Notes under the pieces: model-generated
Told to the model about the DNA's origin: nothing
Seen by the model: the letters and a program-made list of their open reading frames with translations, nothing else
The model's database searches: none
Part shown: positions 43,712 to 52,817 of the stretch, in pieces
Position numbering within the stretch: position 1 is the first letter of the stretch
Layout of the letters: each line of letters begins with the position of its first letter
Assembly (NCBI GenBank): GCA_017450105.1
Contig: JAFSXC010000044.1
Location: 1-64,000, forward strand
Origin: Lachnospiraceae bacterium
Lineage (GTDB): Bacteria; Bacillota; Clostridia; Lachnospirales; Lachnospiraceae
Reading direction: 5' to 3'
DNA: 64,000 bases
Program-made: the position numbers and the translations under genes

Positions 43712-45502
43712 TTATTCAACCTCCTCCGTTATCTGAAGGTACAGCTCTTTTAGCTGTTCTTCATCCACTCTTCCCGGAGCGTCCGTCATCAGATCCGACG
43801 CATCTTTTACCTTCGGGAAGGCGATCACGTCCCGAATCGAGGACGCATGAACCATGTGCATGACCAGCCGGTCCAGACCGTAAGCCAGTCCGGCGTGGGG
43901 CGGAACCCCATAGCGGAAAGCCTCCAGGAGGAAGCCGAACTGCTCATGCGCCCGCTCCTTTGTAAAGCCCAGGACCTCCAGCATCTTTTCCTGAATATGA
44001 TCCTGGTGGATACGGACCGACCCGCCGCCGAGCTCCGTTCCGTTCAATACGATATCGTAGGCCTCCGCACGCACCGACCCGGGATCCGAATCGATCCGGT
44101 CCCAGTCCTCCTCCACCGGCATCGTGAAGGGATGGTGCATGGCCATGAAGCGGTTCTCCTCATCCGACCACTCAAGGAGCGGGAAATCCGTGATCCAGAC
44201 GAATTCATACACATTCGGATCCAAAAGACCGTCCTCCTCGGCGATCATGAGACGGAGCGCCCCGAGAACATTCCACACGATCTTGTTTTTATCCGCGGCA
44301 AAGAGCAGCAGATCTCCCGGCTTCGCGCCTGCGGCCTTCGTCAGAGCCGAAAGCTCCTCATCGGTCATAAACTTCGCAAAGGAGGATTTATAGGTTCCGT
44401 CCCCGTTTACGGCAAGATAGGCGAGTCCCTTTGCGCCGCAGCCCTTCGCGTATTCCACCAGCTTGTCGATCTTCTTTCTGGGCATATCGCCGTGACCCTC
44501 GGCATTGATGCAGCGAACCGTACCTCCGGCCTCGATGGCGCCCGTAAACACGCCGAAGCCGCAGCCCTTTACCAGGTCCGAAACGTCCTTCAGCTCCATG
44601 CCGAAGCGAAGATCCGGCTTATCCGAGCCGAACCGGTCCATGGCCTCCTGCCAGGACATCCGCCGGATCGGAAGCTTTACCTCCACGCCGATCGCTTCCT
44701 TAAAGATATATTGCAGCAGCCGTTCGTTTACATCGATCACATCATCCACATTCGCAAACGAGAGCTCCATGTCCGCCTGGGTAAACTCCGGCTGGCGGTC
44801 CGCCCTCAGATCCTCATCCCGGAAGCACCGGGCGATCTGGAAATACCGGTCGTAGCCGCTCACCATCAGAAGCTGTTTATAGAGCTGCGGGCTCTGGGGC
44901 AGGGCATAGAAATGGCCCGCGTGGATCCGGCTCGGCACCAGATAGTCTCTTGCGCCCTCCGGCGTCGATTTGCAGAGCATCGGCGTCTCGATCTCCAGAA
45001 ACCCCTCACGGCTCATAAATTCTCTCATCAATCCGGCCACCCGGCTTCTTAGGATCAGGTTTTTCTGGATATCCGGCCTGCGCAGGTCAAGGTAACGGTA
45101 TTTTAAGCGCAGCTCATCGCGGGTCTGGCTGTTCTCCGTGATCTCAAAGGGCGGCGTATCCGCCTCCGACAGAACTCTTAAGCTCTTCGCCACGATCTCA
45201 AGCTCGCCCGTAGCCAGATTTTCATTTACCGCTGCCGTCCTCTTTTCCACGGTTCCGGTCACGGCCACAACAAACTCCGCTCTTAAGCTTCCCGCCTTTT
45301 CAAAGCTCTCCGCCCCGCAGCGGTCCCCGTCAAATACGATCTGCAAAAGCCCTGTCCGATCCCTCAGATCGATAAAGATAAGACTTCCGAGATTTCTCCG
45401 TTTCTGGACCCAGCCCATGACGGTCACCTCTGTCCCGTAAGCCAGTCCCACTACCTCTGTGCACCGATGGGAACGATGCAGTCCCTTCATTGATTCTGCC
45501 AT
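43712..45502 (-). CDS. aspS: Aspartyl-tRNA synthetase
   Basis: A 596-residue class II synthetase of the bacterial type. It has the N-terminal OB anticodon-binding domain (TVMGWVQKRRNLGSLIFIDL), class II motif 2 (FRDEDLRADRQPEFTQ), the inserted GAD domain (about 300-420) and motif 3 (GLAYGLDRLVM). Length fits bacterial AspRS. ATG 45502 has AGAGGAG upstream. A discriminating or non-discriminating role depends on gat genes elsewhere. No T-box is seen. Confidence 0.97.
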   Translation of the reverse strand: MAESMKGLHRSHRCTEVVGLAYGTEVTVMGWVQKRRNLGSLIFIDLRDRTGLLQIVFDGDRCGAESFEKAGSLRAEFVVAVTGTVEKRTAAVNENLATGELEIVAKSLRVLSEADTPPFEITENSQTRDELRLKYRYLDLRRPDIQKNLILRSRVAGLMREFMSREGFLEIETPMLCKSTPEGARDYLVPSRIHAGHFYALPQSPQLYKQLLMVSGYDRYFQIARCFRDEDLRADRQPEFTQADMELSFANVDDVIDVNERLLQYIFKEAIGVEVKLPIRRMSWQEAMDRFGSDKPDLRFGMELKDVSDLVKGCGFGVFTGAIEAGGTVRCINAEGHGDMPRKKIDKLVEYAKGCGAKGLAYLAVNGDGTYKSSFAKFMTDEELSALTKAAGAKPGDLLLFAADKNKIVWNVLGALRLMIAEEDGLLDPNVYEFVWITDFPLLEWSDEENRFMAMHHPFTMPVEEDWDRIDSDPGSVRAEAYDIVLNGTELGGGSVRIHQDHIQEKMLEVLGFTKERAHEQFGFLLEAFRYGVPPHAGLAYGLDRLVMHMVHASSIRDVIAFPKVKDASDLMTDAPGRVDEEQLKELYLQITEEVE

Positions 45503-45573
45503 TTTTGTTTTCTCCTCTATAAGCGCCAGACTCTATCTGGTTTCATCCGTAATGCCCCGTTTTCCCGGGAAGT

Positions 45574-45602
45574 GAAAACAGCGGCCGGGAATCGGCCGCT
45601 GA
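45574..45602 (-). terminator. Terminator of the chemoreceptor gene
   Basis: A perfect 9-bp stem CAGCGGCCG/CGGCCGCTG followed by TTTTC on the minus strand, 15 bases after the receptor stop codon. Confidence 0.8.
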
Positions 45603-45616
45603 TTCTGTTTTGATCC

Positions 45617-47335
45617 TTAATCGACCCGGAAGAACGAAATGCTCTCCTGCAGATCGGAAGCCACCTTGGATAGCTCATCGGCTTCATCCACTACAGAGAT
45701 CATATTCTGCGACAGCTCAGCCAGCGAAGCCGAGGTTTCCTCGGTAGAGGCCGCGTTCTGCTCCGCGATGGCGGAAAGGCTCTCGACCGCGGAAATGATG
45801 TCGTTCTTGTCGTTGTTGACCGACTCCACCAGCTTTTCGATGGCCTTGTTGCCCGCCTCGGTATCCTCGAGCTGATGCTCCATGTCCACGAAGGCGTCGC
45901 TCATGTTGTCGAAGGCGATGGATTCGTTTCCCGTAGCCTCCTTGATGGTCTGGGTCAGAGACTTGTTCTGATCCGACAGCGCCGAGATCCGGCCGAGCAT
46001 CTCCGTAATTTCCTTGGCGGACTTGTCGGATTCCTCCGCCAGTCCCTTGATGTTGTCCGCAACCACAGCGAAGCCCTTTCCGGCTTCTCCTGCCCGCGCC
46101 GCTTCGATGCTGGCGTTTAAGGCCAGAAGGTTCGTCTGGCTCGCGATGCCGATGATGGCCTCGGCCGCCTTGCTGATCTCGTCCACCACGGCAGCGGTCT
46201 CGTTCACCGAATCCTGCACACGGCCGGCGATGGCATCCGTTTCCTTGTCCTCGGTTTTCAGATGCTCAAGCTGTTTCTTGATGTTGACGGAATTCTGATA
46301 CACCGCATCCACCATTTCGAGATTTCCGCTGGCGGAGACCAGAACCTGATTCACGGAGTTTCCGATGTTCTGGGTCAGGCCCGAAGCGCTCTGCACGTCC
46401 TGGGCCATGGTAGTGGAGCCGTCCGCGAGATCGCTCACCGCCGTGCTGATGTCGTTGGCCATCCGCTGGCTTTCGGCGATCTTCTGCTTGGTAACGTTTG
46501 CTCCTTCCCCGACGGTCCCGGCATGCTGTATGATCTTTCTGAGCGCCGACTGCAGCTTTTCACGCATCGACTCAATATTGACGATGATCTCGGAAAGCTC
46601 GCGGATCTTGTTCTTATCCACGACCTCCGTAGCAAAGTCGCCGCCCGCAATCTGCTGAATATTCCTGGAAACTCCTCTGACCTTTTTCGTCACCATATTG
46701 GCGATCAGGATTCCGAGGAAGCCGAAGGCCGCAACGCAAATCACGAGAATGATGATCATGGCCAGGACATTTTTGTTGATGGCCGCCGCCGTCTCCGCGT
46801 AGGGCGTTCCGGCGAACATCATGCCCACAACCTCTTCCTTTTTATTTCGGATCGGCACGTAATACCCGGAGAAGTCCTTCCCCGCGATCACGAGATGATC
46901 GATGAAAAGATCCTGTCCCTGGTTCAGAACCTTTTCCGTTACCATCGGATCGGCCTGGGTTCCGTTAATTATGTTCCCCGACTCGTCCTTAATATTTGTT
47001 CCGTAACGGGTATCGCCCCAGAAGAGGGTCAGATAAATATCCTGGTCCTCCACACAGGAAAAGAAATCGTCATCCGGCTTTACCCGGATCAGTCCGCCGA
47101 TGATCAGGACCCCCTCCCGCATCGCCCAGCTTCCGTCTCCGGACTGCGCCTGCCGGTTAAAATGCTTGGCAGCGGTCAGCGCGACACCTCTGAGCTCATC
47201 CTCGATCTCGTCCATGACCATTGTGTTCAAGGTAGAGACGGACCGGACGGTAATGACCGCGCTCGCGACCACCATCGGCAGCAGCGTCAGCAGAATCAGA
47301 ACGATGCTCAGCGACATTTTCTTCTTTTTCTTCAT
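45617..47335 (-). CDS. Methyl-accepting chemotaxis protein, Cache type
   Basis: A 572-residue receptor. TM1 (about 10-30) and TM2 (about 193-215) enclose a Cache-like ligand domain of about 160 residues (GDTRYGTNI and [10 protein letters not shown] segments). A HAMP domain and the long coiled-coil signalling domain follow, with the tip hairpin [20 protein letters not shown]. The C-terminus ends without a CheR-binding pentapeptide. ATG 47335 has GGGGGG upstream. No che or flagellar genes are in the window, so pathway partners are elsewhere. Confidence 0.95.
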   Translation of the reverse strand: MKKKKKMSLSIVLILLTLLPMVVASAVITVRSVSTLNTMVMDEIEDELRGVALTAAKHFNRQAQSGDGSWAMREGVLIIGGLIRVKPDDDFFSCVEDQDIYLTLFWGDTRYGTNIKDESGNIINGTQADPMVTEKVLNQGQDLFIDHLVIAGKDFSGYYVPIRNKKEEVVGMMFAGTPYAETAAAINKNVLAMIIILVICVAAFGFLGILIANMVTKKVRGVSRNIQQIAGGDFATEVVDKNKIRELSEIIVNIESMREKLQSALRKIIQHAGTVGEGANVTKQKIAESQRMANDISTAVSDLADGSTTMAQDVQSASGLTQNIGNSVNQVLVSASGNLEMVDAVYQNSVNIKKQLEHLKTEDKETDAIAGRVQDSVNETAAVVDEISKAAEAIIGIASQTNLLALNASIEAARAGEAGKGFAVVADNIKGLAEESDKSAKEITEMLGRISALSDQNKSLTQTIKEATGNESIAFDNMSDAFVDMEHQLEDTEAGNKAIEKLVESVNNDKNDIISAVESLSAIAEQNAASTEETSASLAELSQNMISVVDEADELSKVASDLQESISFFRVD

Positions 47336-47432
47336 TTTTGCTTACCCCCCATTTCATCAAAGCAAAGCATAGCCCTTAAAGACCACACTTGCTTTTCAAT
47401 TTACCATAAACAGAGGGATTTGAAAAGAGGTA

Positions 47433-47780
47433 TCATTTTATGCCGTCCGGCGGCATTTTTTCTTCGAGCATGGCCCGCATATAGCCCTCAACCCGCAGCC
47501 TCTGTCTCTCGTTCAGACTCCGGTACCGTACGATCGTCTCCTTTTCATCTCTGGAGATATGAATGTCATCCGTCTCCCCATCCTGGAAGAACTCCCCCAG
47601 ACTGACATTCAGGCTTTTGCAGATGGCTTCCAGCGTCGCAACGGTAATTCTTGCCTTCCCGTTCACCGCGTTATATACGCTGTTTTTGGACGCCTCACAT
47701 TTCTTCATCAACTGGTAAACCGTCCATCCTCTTTCCGAACACAGCTCTCTGATCCGTTTCGCAATCCTCTCCTGCAGCAA
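47433..47780 (-). CDS. XRE-family transcriptional regulator
   Basis: A 115-residue protein with an N-terminal Cro/CI-type helix-turn-helix (about 5-60: RGWTVYQLMKKCEASKNSVYN and TLEAICKSLNVSLGEFF) and a short C-terminal helical region. The start is TTG at 47780, with GGGGGG six bases upstream. Two palindromes flank its promoter (47805-47855), which suggests autorepression. It stands alone between the chemoreceptor and rpmF; targets unknown. Confidence 0.9.
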   Translation of the reverse strand: MLQERIAKRIRELCSERGWTVYQLMKKCEASKNSVYNAVNGKARITVATLEAICKSLNVSLGEFFQDGETDDIHISRDEKETIVRYRSLNERQRLRVEGYMRAMLEEKMPPDGIK

Positions 47781-47804
47781 GTCAAGCCCCCCTTCCCTTT
47801 CTTA

Positions 47805-47855
47805 GGCATAGCTTATGCCAATAGTATAGGGGAAGCATCGGAATTTCGAAATTCC
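47805..47855 (-). promoter_or_regulatory. Promoter and palindromic operators of the XRE gene
   Basis: A perfect 16-base palindrome GGAATTTCGAAATTCC (47840-47855) and a second inverted repeat GGCATA/TATGCC with 3-base spacer (47805-47819). A -10 TATACT (47823-47828) lies between them on the minus strand and the -35 position falls in the first palindrome. This is a typical layout for repressor sites. Confidence 0.6.
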
Positions 47856-47899
47856 ATTCTATTGGATGTATTTATTCCCTTTAATGGTACTAACAGGGG

Positions 47900-47929
47900 A
47901 AAAAAAACCGGGGCCCTTAAGGGTCCCGG
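47900..47929 (-). terminator. Terminator of rpmF
   Basis: Stem CCGGGACCC/GGGCCCCGG (one mismatch) with TTAA loop, followed by eight T on the minus strand, 14 bases after the rpmF stop. Confidence 0.9.
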
Positions 47930-47942
47930 CTTCATACGCTTA

Positions 47943-48122
47943 TTATTCCTGCGGAATGATCTCTTTGTTCGCGTAGCTTCCGCAGTTCTTGCAAACATGA
48001 TGGGGCATGGTCAATGCTCCGCACTTGCTGCACTTTACCAGATTCGGAGCGCTCATCTTCCAGTTCGCTCTTCTTCTGTCTCTTCTTCCCTTGGAAGATT
48101 TATTCTTTGGACAGATCGACAC
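47943..48122 (-). CDS. rpmF: 50S ribosomal protein L32
   Basis: A 59-residue protein read from GTG 48122 (GGGAGG eight bases upstream) to TAA at 47943. It starts with SICPKNKSSKGRRDRRRAN, the conserved L32 beginning, and carries a zinc ribbon CSKC and CKNC. The stop is followed by a strong terminator and the gene has a consensus promoter, so it is a one-gene unit. In many Firmicutes L32 follows a DUF177 (yceD) gene; there is none here and ackA is 126 bases upstream. Confidence 0.95.
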   Translation of the reverse strand: MSICPKNKSSKGRRDRRRANWKMSAPNLVKCSKCGALTMPHHVCKNCGSYANKEIIPQE

Positions 48123-48196
48123 CTTTCACACCTCCCTTGCAGCATGATCTCTATTCATCAAGCTTTGTATTTACATCAGAAAAGTCACACCAAGAA

Positions 48197-48225
48197 ATTA
48201 TATAGAGCGTTTTCGCATTTGTCAA
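48197..48225 (-). promoter_or_regulatory. Consensus promoter of rpmF
   Basis: Minus strand -35 TTGACA (48220-48225), 17-base spacer, -10 TATAAT (48197-48202): a full match to the vegetative consensus. Expected start near 48190, leader about 68 bases. Confidence 0.9.
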
Positions 48226-48248
48226 GGACAATTATGATCTTATGCCCC

Positions 48249-49439
48249 TTATTTCGAGCAGAGTCTGACCGTCTCCCTGCAGATGGCCAGCTCCTCATTG
48301 GTGGCAACGACCACAACCTTGACCTTCGAATCCGGCGTCGAGATCGTAAAGTAATCCTCTCCGCGCTTCTTATTGGCCTCCTCATCCAGCTCCAGTCCGA
48401 GGAAGGTCAGCGTCTCCAGGACCTTCTTCCGCACTACCGCCGTATTCTCCCCGATCCCGGCGGTAAAGGCGATCACATCCACCCCGTTCATGGCCGCCGC
48501 GTAAGCGCCGATATACTTGGCCACCCGGTAGCTGAAGGCATCCACAGCCAGCTCTGCCCGCTCGTTGCCCTCCTCCATCGCCTTCTCCAGATCGCGGAAA
48601 TCGGAGGAGACACCGGAGATACCTTCCACGCCCGACTTCTTATTTAATACGTTCATCACTCCCGGAATATCCAGCCCCTCCTTCTTCGCCAGAAATTCCA
48701 TGACCGAAGGATCAATATCCCCGGAGCGCGTTCCCATGATCAGACCCTCCAGCGGCGTCAGCCCCATCGAGGTATCCACGGATTTTCCGTCCTTTACCGC
48801 GCAGATACTGGCTCCGTTCCCGAGATGGCAGACAACGATCTTAAGCCCGGTCCGACCCTCCACCTCCTCCACCTTTTTGGAGACAAAGCTGTGGCTCGTT
48901 CCGTGGAAGCCGTACTTCCGGACCGCGTATTTTTCATAATATTCATAAGGAAGGCCGTAGATAAACGCCTTCTTCGGCATCGTCTGATGGAAGGCCGTAT
49001 CGAAGACTCCGACCATCGGCACATCCTTCATCAGCTCCTGGCAGGCCCGGACGCCGATCAGATTCGCGGGATTATGCAGAGGCGCAAGGTCGTTGCACTC
49101 CTCGACCGTCTTCAGCACCTCGTCATTCAGAACATAAGAATCCGCAAATTTCTCGCCGCCGTGCACCAAGCGATGGCCCACCGCCTCGATCTCCCCGAGG
49201 TCCTTAATACATCCGGTCTTCGGATTCACCAGCGCATCGAGCACCATCCTAATAGCCTCCTTATGCGTCGGCATCGGCGCATCCGTAAGCTCCTTATCCT
49301 CCCCGGTCTTCTGATACACAAGCCGTCCGTCAATCCCGATCCGTTCGCACAGACCCTTGGCCAGAACCTCCTCCGTATCGGAATCGATGACCTGATACTT
49401 TAATGAGCTGCTTCCGCAGTTTACGATCAATACCTTCAT
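48249..49439 (-). CDS. ackA: Acetate kinase
   Basis: A 396-residue ASKHA-fold kinase that makes ATP and acetate from acetyl phosphate and ADP. The start MKVLIVNCGSSSLKYQ, the VGHRLVHGGEKF and YGFHGTSHSFV motifs and FTAGIGENTAVVR are all kept. Length is standard. ATG 49439 has GGAAGGGG upstream, and a promoter at 49533-49561. It is not beside pta. Its leader contains the solo repeat end at 49472-49516. Confidence 0.97.
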   Translation of the reverse strand: MKVLIVNCGSSSLKYQVIDSDTEEVLAKGLCERIGIDGRLVYQKTGEDKELTDAPMPTHKEAIRMVLDALVNPKTGCIKDLGEIEAVGHRLVHGGEKFADSYVLNDEVLKTVEECNDLAPLHNPANLIGVRACQELMKDVPMVGVFDTAFHQTMPKKAFIYGLPYEYYEKYAVRKYGFHGTSHSFVSKKVEEVEGRTGLKIVVCHLGNGASICAVKDGKSVDTSMGLTPLEGLIMGTRSGDIDPSVMEFLAKKEGLDIPGVMNVLNKKSGVEGISGVSSDFRDLEKAMEEGNERAELAVDAFSYRVAKYIGAYAAAMNGVDVIAFTAGIGENTAVVRKKVLETLTFLGLELDEEANKKRGEDYFTISTPDSKVKVVVVATNEELAICRETVRLCSK

Positions 49440-49471
49440 TTTTTCCCCTTCCTTTTTTACAGTTTTCTTTT

Positions 49472-49516
49472 GTTACTGTTCACACCCCAATGTCAGAAAC
49501 TTAAACCCAAAACCTT
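49472..49516. repeat. Solo copy of the MITE-like element end
   Basis: A 45-base stretch matching one outer end of the 3603-3816 element, beginning GTTACTGTTCACACCCCAAT and continuing through an ACTTAAACCCAAAACCTT stretch that matches its interior edge with about five differences. No second end is present. It lies in the ackA leader, downstream of its promoter. Confidence 0.75.
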
Positions 49517-49532
49517 CGTCGGAGCGATTCCT

Positions 49533-49561
49533 ATTATACGCCCAATCCTTCTTTTCAACAA
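49533..49561 (-). promoter_or_regulatory. Promoter of ackA
   Basis: Minus strand -35 TTGTTG (49556-49561), 17-base spacer, -10 TATAAT (49533-49538). The expected start near 49526 puts the repeat end (49472-49516) inside the roughly 87-base leader. Confidence 0.65.
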
Positions 49562-49586
49562 GCGAAATAGATGGTATTCTCTTTCC

Positions 49587-50561
49587 ATGAAGAATGCATT
49601 GGTAATCGCGGAATACAATCCCTTTCATAACGGTCACGCCCACCAGCTCAGGGAGCTGAAGGAGGTCCACGGCTTCGACCATGTCATTGCCCTGATGAGC
49701 GGAGATTTCGTACAGCGGGGCGCTCCGGCGATCCTCGGCAAATACAGACGGACCGAGCTCGCGCTGAAGGGCGGGGCCGACCTGGTGATCGAGCTTCCGG
49801 TCTCCTTTGTGCTGTCCGGAGCCGGAGAATATGCTTCTGCAGGAGTACAAATGGCCAAAGCACTTGGCGTTGTGAACTGTCTTGCCTATTCCTGTGAGGA
49901 TCCGGCTTTCTTTTCCGAAGGAAACAAGGACGAGCTTTCCCGGGTTCTGTCCGTTCTGACGGACGAGCCCGAAGCCTTTCGAGAGGCCCTTTCCCGGAGC
50001 CTTAAGGACGGAAATTCCTATCCGAAGGCCAGAGAGGAGGCGCTTATTTCCCTGCCGGAGCTAAAGATCCTGAAGACGCAGATCGAAGAGGTGCTCCGAA
50101 AGCCGAATAATCTTCTGGCTCTGTCCTATGAAACAGCGCTGCGGCTCTTTGCCCCCGGGCTCTCCTCCCTTCCCCTCGAACGCGTGGGCTCCGGCCATGC
50201 AGAGGATACCATAGGTGAAGACTGCTCCAGCGGCCACGCGATCCGTACCCATATAAAGGAAGGAAGGGACCTCGCCTCTCTTAAGCGCAGTCTTCCAAAA
50301 GACTCCTTCCTGTCCCTCTCGGAAGCGAAGGAAGCCGATGCCCTTCTTTATACGGATGATTTTACCGAGCTTCTGAAATACAGGCTTCTTTTTGATCCGC
50401 ACCCGGAGGCCTGTCAAAACGTTACTCCGGAGCTGGCCGACAAGCTTCGGAAGCATCAGAACCACTTCGGGACCCTGACCGAGCTCGCTTTTCTGCTGAA
50501 ATCCAGAGACCTCACCCTGACCCGGATCCGGCGCGGCCTCTTTCCCTCCTCCTGGAGCTGA
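49587..50561 (+). CDS. tmcAL: tRNA(Met) cytidine acetate ligase, frameshifted
   Basis: A 324-residue N-terminal part of TmcAL, which acetylates the wobble cytidine of elongator tRNA-Met using acetate and ATP. The nucleotidyltransferase HxGH motif is NPFHNGH at about 10-16, followed by LMSGDFVQRGAPAI and KYRRTELAL. The frame ends early at TGA 50559-50561; the rest of the family sequence continues in another frame to 50806. Joined, the product would be about 406 residues, the usual size. ATG 49587 matches the family start; the upstream 39 codons are non-coding. Confidence 0.85.
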   Translation: MKNALVIAEYNPFHNGHAHQLRELKEVHGFDHVIALMSGDFVQRGAPAILGKYRRTELALKGGADLVIELPVSFVLSGAGEYASAGVQMAKALGVVNCLAYSCEDPAFFSEGNKDELSRVLSVLTDEPEAFREALSRSLKDGNSYPKAREEALISLPELKILKTQIEEVLRKPNNLLALSYETALRLFAPGLSSLPLERVGSGHAEDTIGEDCSSGHAIRTHIKEGRDLASLKRSLPKDSFLSLSEAKEADALLYTDDFTELLKYRLLFDPHPEACQNVTPELADKLRKHQNHFGTLTELAFLLKSRDLTLTRIRRGLFPSSWS

Positions 50562-50806
50562 AAAAGAGCGAGGCCGAAGCTGCCCCCTCCTATGCGCGGC
50601 TTCTCGGCTTTCAAAAAAGCGCCGAACCTCTTCTCTCGGAGATCAAGAGGAAGTCTTCGATTCCCCTGATCTCCAAGGATGCAGACGCAAGACTGCTTCT
50701 CCGGAAGGACTTACGGGCCTCCGAGGTCTATCGAATGATCCTGGAGAAAAAAAACGGCCGCAAGACCAAAAACGATCTTCAACAGCCGCTGATTATACTA
50801 TATTAG
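50543..50806 (+). pseudogene. tmcAL: C-terminal part of tmcAL in shifted frame
   Basis: From about 50543 the TmcAL C-terminus reads in the frame one base back: LLLELKKSEAEA, then APSYARLLGFQKS, and ends at TAG 50804-50806. One extra base in the run CTCTTTCCCTCC near 50538-50549 would restore a single frame, so a one-base deletion or a sequence error there is likely. There is no start or ribosome site for separate translation. Confidence 0.8.
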
Positions 50807-50871
50807 ATAAATCCTAATTTAAATAGTGCGATTAATTCTTAAATTGATTTTTTGACTAATTTATTGTCGAT

Positions 50872-52053
50872 TTAATGATGGAACAGCCGTAATCCGGTAA
50901 AGCACATCACCATCCCGTACTTGTCACAGGTTTCTATGACCTGCTCGTCCCGGACGGAGCCTCCGGGCTCAGCCACATAGGCCACCCCGCTTCTGTGCGC
51001 CCGCTCGATGTTGTCCCCAAAGGGGAAGAAGGCGTCGGAGCCCAGGGAAACGCCTGTATTCTGTGCGATCCAGGCCTTTTTCTCCTCTGCCGTAAAGGGG
51101 GAGGGCTTTGTCTGAAAGATCCTCTGCCATGCGCCCTCCGCCAGAACGTCATATGCATCCTCTCCGATATAAAGGTCAATGGCATTATCCCGGTCTGCAC
51201 GGCCGATTCCATCTATGAAATCAAGATTTAATACTTTTTCCGATTGCCGCAGCCACCAGTTATCCGACTTCTGGCCCGCCAGCCTTGTGCAGTGGATACG
51301 ACTCTGCTGGCCGGCCCCCACGCCGATGGCCTGGCCGTTCTTTACGAAGCAGACCGAATTGGACTGGGTGTACTTTAAGGTAATGGTAGCAATGGCCAGA
51401 TCCTTTTGGGCCTGCGGCGGAAGCGTTTTTTCTTTGGTTACGACATTCGAGAAGAAGGCATCGTCGATCACCAGATCGTTTCTGCCCTGTTCGAAGGTGA
51501 TCCCGAAAACGTCCTTGTGCTCCAGCTTCGGCGGCTGATAGCCCTCATCCATCTGCAGGATGCAATAATTCCCCTTCTTCTTCCCCTTCAGTATCTCCAG
51601 AGCCTCCGGATCATAGCCCGGAGCGATGATCCCGTCGGAAACCTCGCGTTTAATGATGGCTGCCGTAGCCTTGTCACACCGGTCGGAAAGGGCGATGAAA
51701 TCCCCGAAGGAGCTCATCCGGTCCGCCCCGCGCGCTCTGGCATAGGCCGCGGCCAGCGGTGTAAACTCGATATCCAGATCATCCACGAAGTAGATCCTTT
51801 TTTCGACCTCGGACAGAGGCAGCCCGATCGCAGCCCCCGCCGGCGACACATGCTTGAAGGACGTGGCGGCGCAGTCTCCGGTCGCTCTTTTCAGCTCCGT
51901 TACCAACTGCCAGCCGTTTAAAGCGTCCAGAAGATTAATATAGCCCGGTCTTCCGTTCAGAATCGTAAGGGGCAGGTCCCCGCCATCGGCGCAAAAGACC
52001 CGGGACGGCTTCTGGTTGGGGTTACACCCGTATTTCAGTTCAAATTCCTTCAT
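50872..52053 (-). CDS. AICAR formyltransferase (PurH transformylase domain only)
   Basis: A 393-residue protein matching the C-terminal formyltransferase half of PurH, which adds the formyl group from 10-formyl-THF to AICAR. Features include [14 protein letters not shown] at the start and the active-site region [13 protein letters not shown] (Lys-His). The IMP cyclohydrolase half of normal PurH is absent; that step is supplied by the adjacent PurO-type gene, whose stop overlaps this start by four bases. The 65 bases after it are AT-rich with no clear terminator. Confidence 0.93.
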   Translation of the reverse strand: MKEFELKYGCNPNQKPSRVFCADGGDLPLTILNGRPGYINLLDALNGWQLVTELKRATGDCAATSFKHVSPAGAAIGLPLSEVEKRIYFVDDLDIEFTPLAAAYARARGADRMSSFGDFIALSDRCDKATAAIIKREVSDGIIAPGYDPEALEILKGKKKGNYCILQMDEGYQPPKLEHKDVFGITFEQGRNDLVIDDAFFSNVVTKEKTLPPQAQKDLAIATITLKYTQSNSVCFVKNGQAIGVGAGQQSRIHCTRLAGQKSDNWWLRQSEKVLNLDFIDGIGRADRDNAIDLYIGEDAYDVLAEGAWQRIFQTKPSPFTAEEKKAWIAQNTGVSLGSDAFFPFGDNIERAHRSGVAYVAEPGGSVRDEQVIETCDKYGMVMCFTGLRLFHH

Positions 52054-52775
52054 TCTTCTCTCCCTTCATGACGGTTAATGATCCTTGTCTCCGACGCGTT
52101 TGTCTTCAGATCGATGTAGCGGACGAACAGGGACACCCGGTTATCCGGATTCAGGCTCTCCCAGATCAGCTCCGTAAAGATATCGATCGAGCCCTCGATC
52201 TCCACCAGCTTCGGCTCTCCTTCGAACGAGGGCAGCGGATCGCCGTCGCAGCGATAGGTGTGAAGGAACCTCCCCTCTCCCGGCATCGGATGAAGATATT
52301 CAAAATGTCCGCGGATCAGTGCCTCCGGATTTCCGTTATCGCTCTTTAAGATCGACAGCTCCATACGCATATAATCCGTTTCGGTATGCATGAGGCCCGA
52401 GATCCGGGGCGTATAGTTCGGCCGGTCCGGCTCAAACGTTCTGGAGGTTAACGCCTCCGCGAAGCCCTTCCCCTGCGAAAGACCTTCATAGATCGTATCG
52501 GTCTGGTCTCCGTTGGTTACAATGGTTTCATTCTGAAAAACCCGGACCGGCGCGTAGATGATCAGGCTCGGATCCGTCACCTTCGACTCGTCAAACGCCT
52601 GTGTCCGGATCCCGCTCCCGTCCGCAACGAAGATGCGGTTCCGGCTGTTCTCGCTCCGGCCCATAATAAAGTAGGCGATCACAGCACTGTTTCCGTTATC
52701 CGATCGTCCCAGGACAATCCCCCGGCCCGGATAGGCATTTCCTTTCAGTTCTTCTCGCAGCGAAAGAAGCTTCAT
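52050..52775 (-). CDS. purO: IMP cyclohydrolase, PurO type
   Basis: A 241-residue enzyme of the archaeal-type IMP cyclohydrolase family, which closes FAICAR to IMP, the last step of purine synthesis. The N-terminal [19 protein letters not shown] and [13 protein letters not shown] motifs match. It is unrelated in fold to the cyclohydrolase domain of PurH. Coupled to the AICAR transformylase by a four-base overlap; the pair replaces bifunctional PurH. Confidence 0.92.
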   Translation of the reverse strand: MKLLSLREELKGNAYPGRGIVLGRSDNGNSAVIAYFIMGRSENSRNRIFVADGSGIRTQAFDESKVTDPSLIIYAPVRVFQNETIVTNGDQTDTIYEGLSQGKGFAEALTSRTFEPDRPNYTPRISGLMHTETDYMRMELSILKSDNGNPEALIRGHFEYLHPMPGEGRFLHTYRCDGDPLPSFEGEPKLVEIEGSIDIFTELIWESLNPDNRVSLFVRYIDLKTNASETRIINRHEGREE

Positions 52776-52817
52776 TTGTTAACTCCTCCTATAATTTCAA
52801 ATTAATCAATTTTCGTT

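Noticed and set aside
50535..50565. Programmed -1 frameshift in tmcAL
   Set aside because: The site CTCTTTCCCTCC does not give a standard slippery heptamer in the zero frame and no downstream pseudoknot is evident; mutation or sequence error is simpler.
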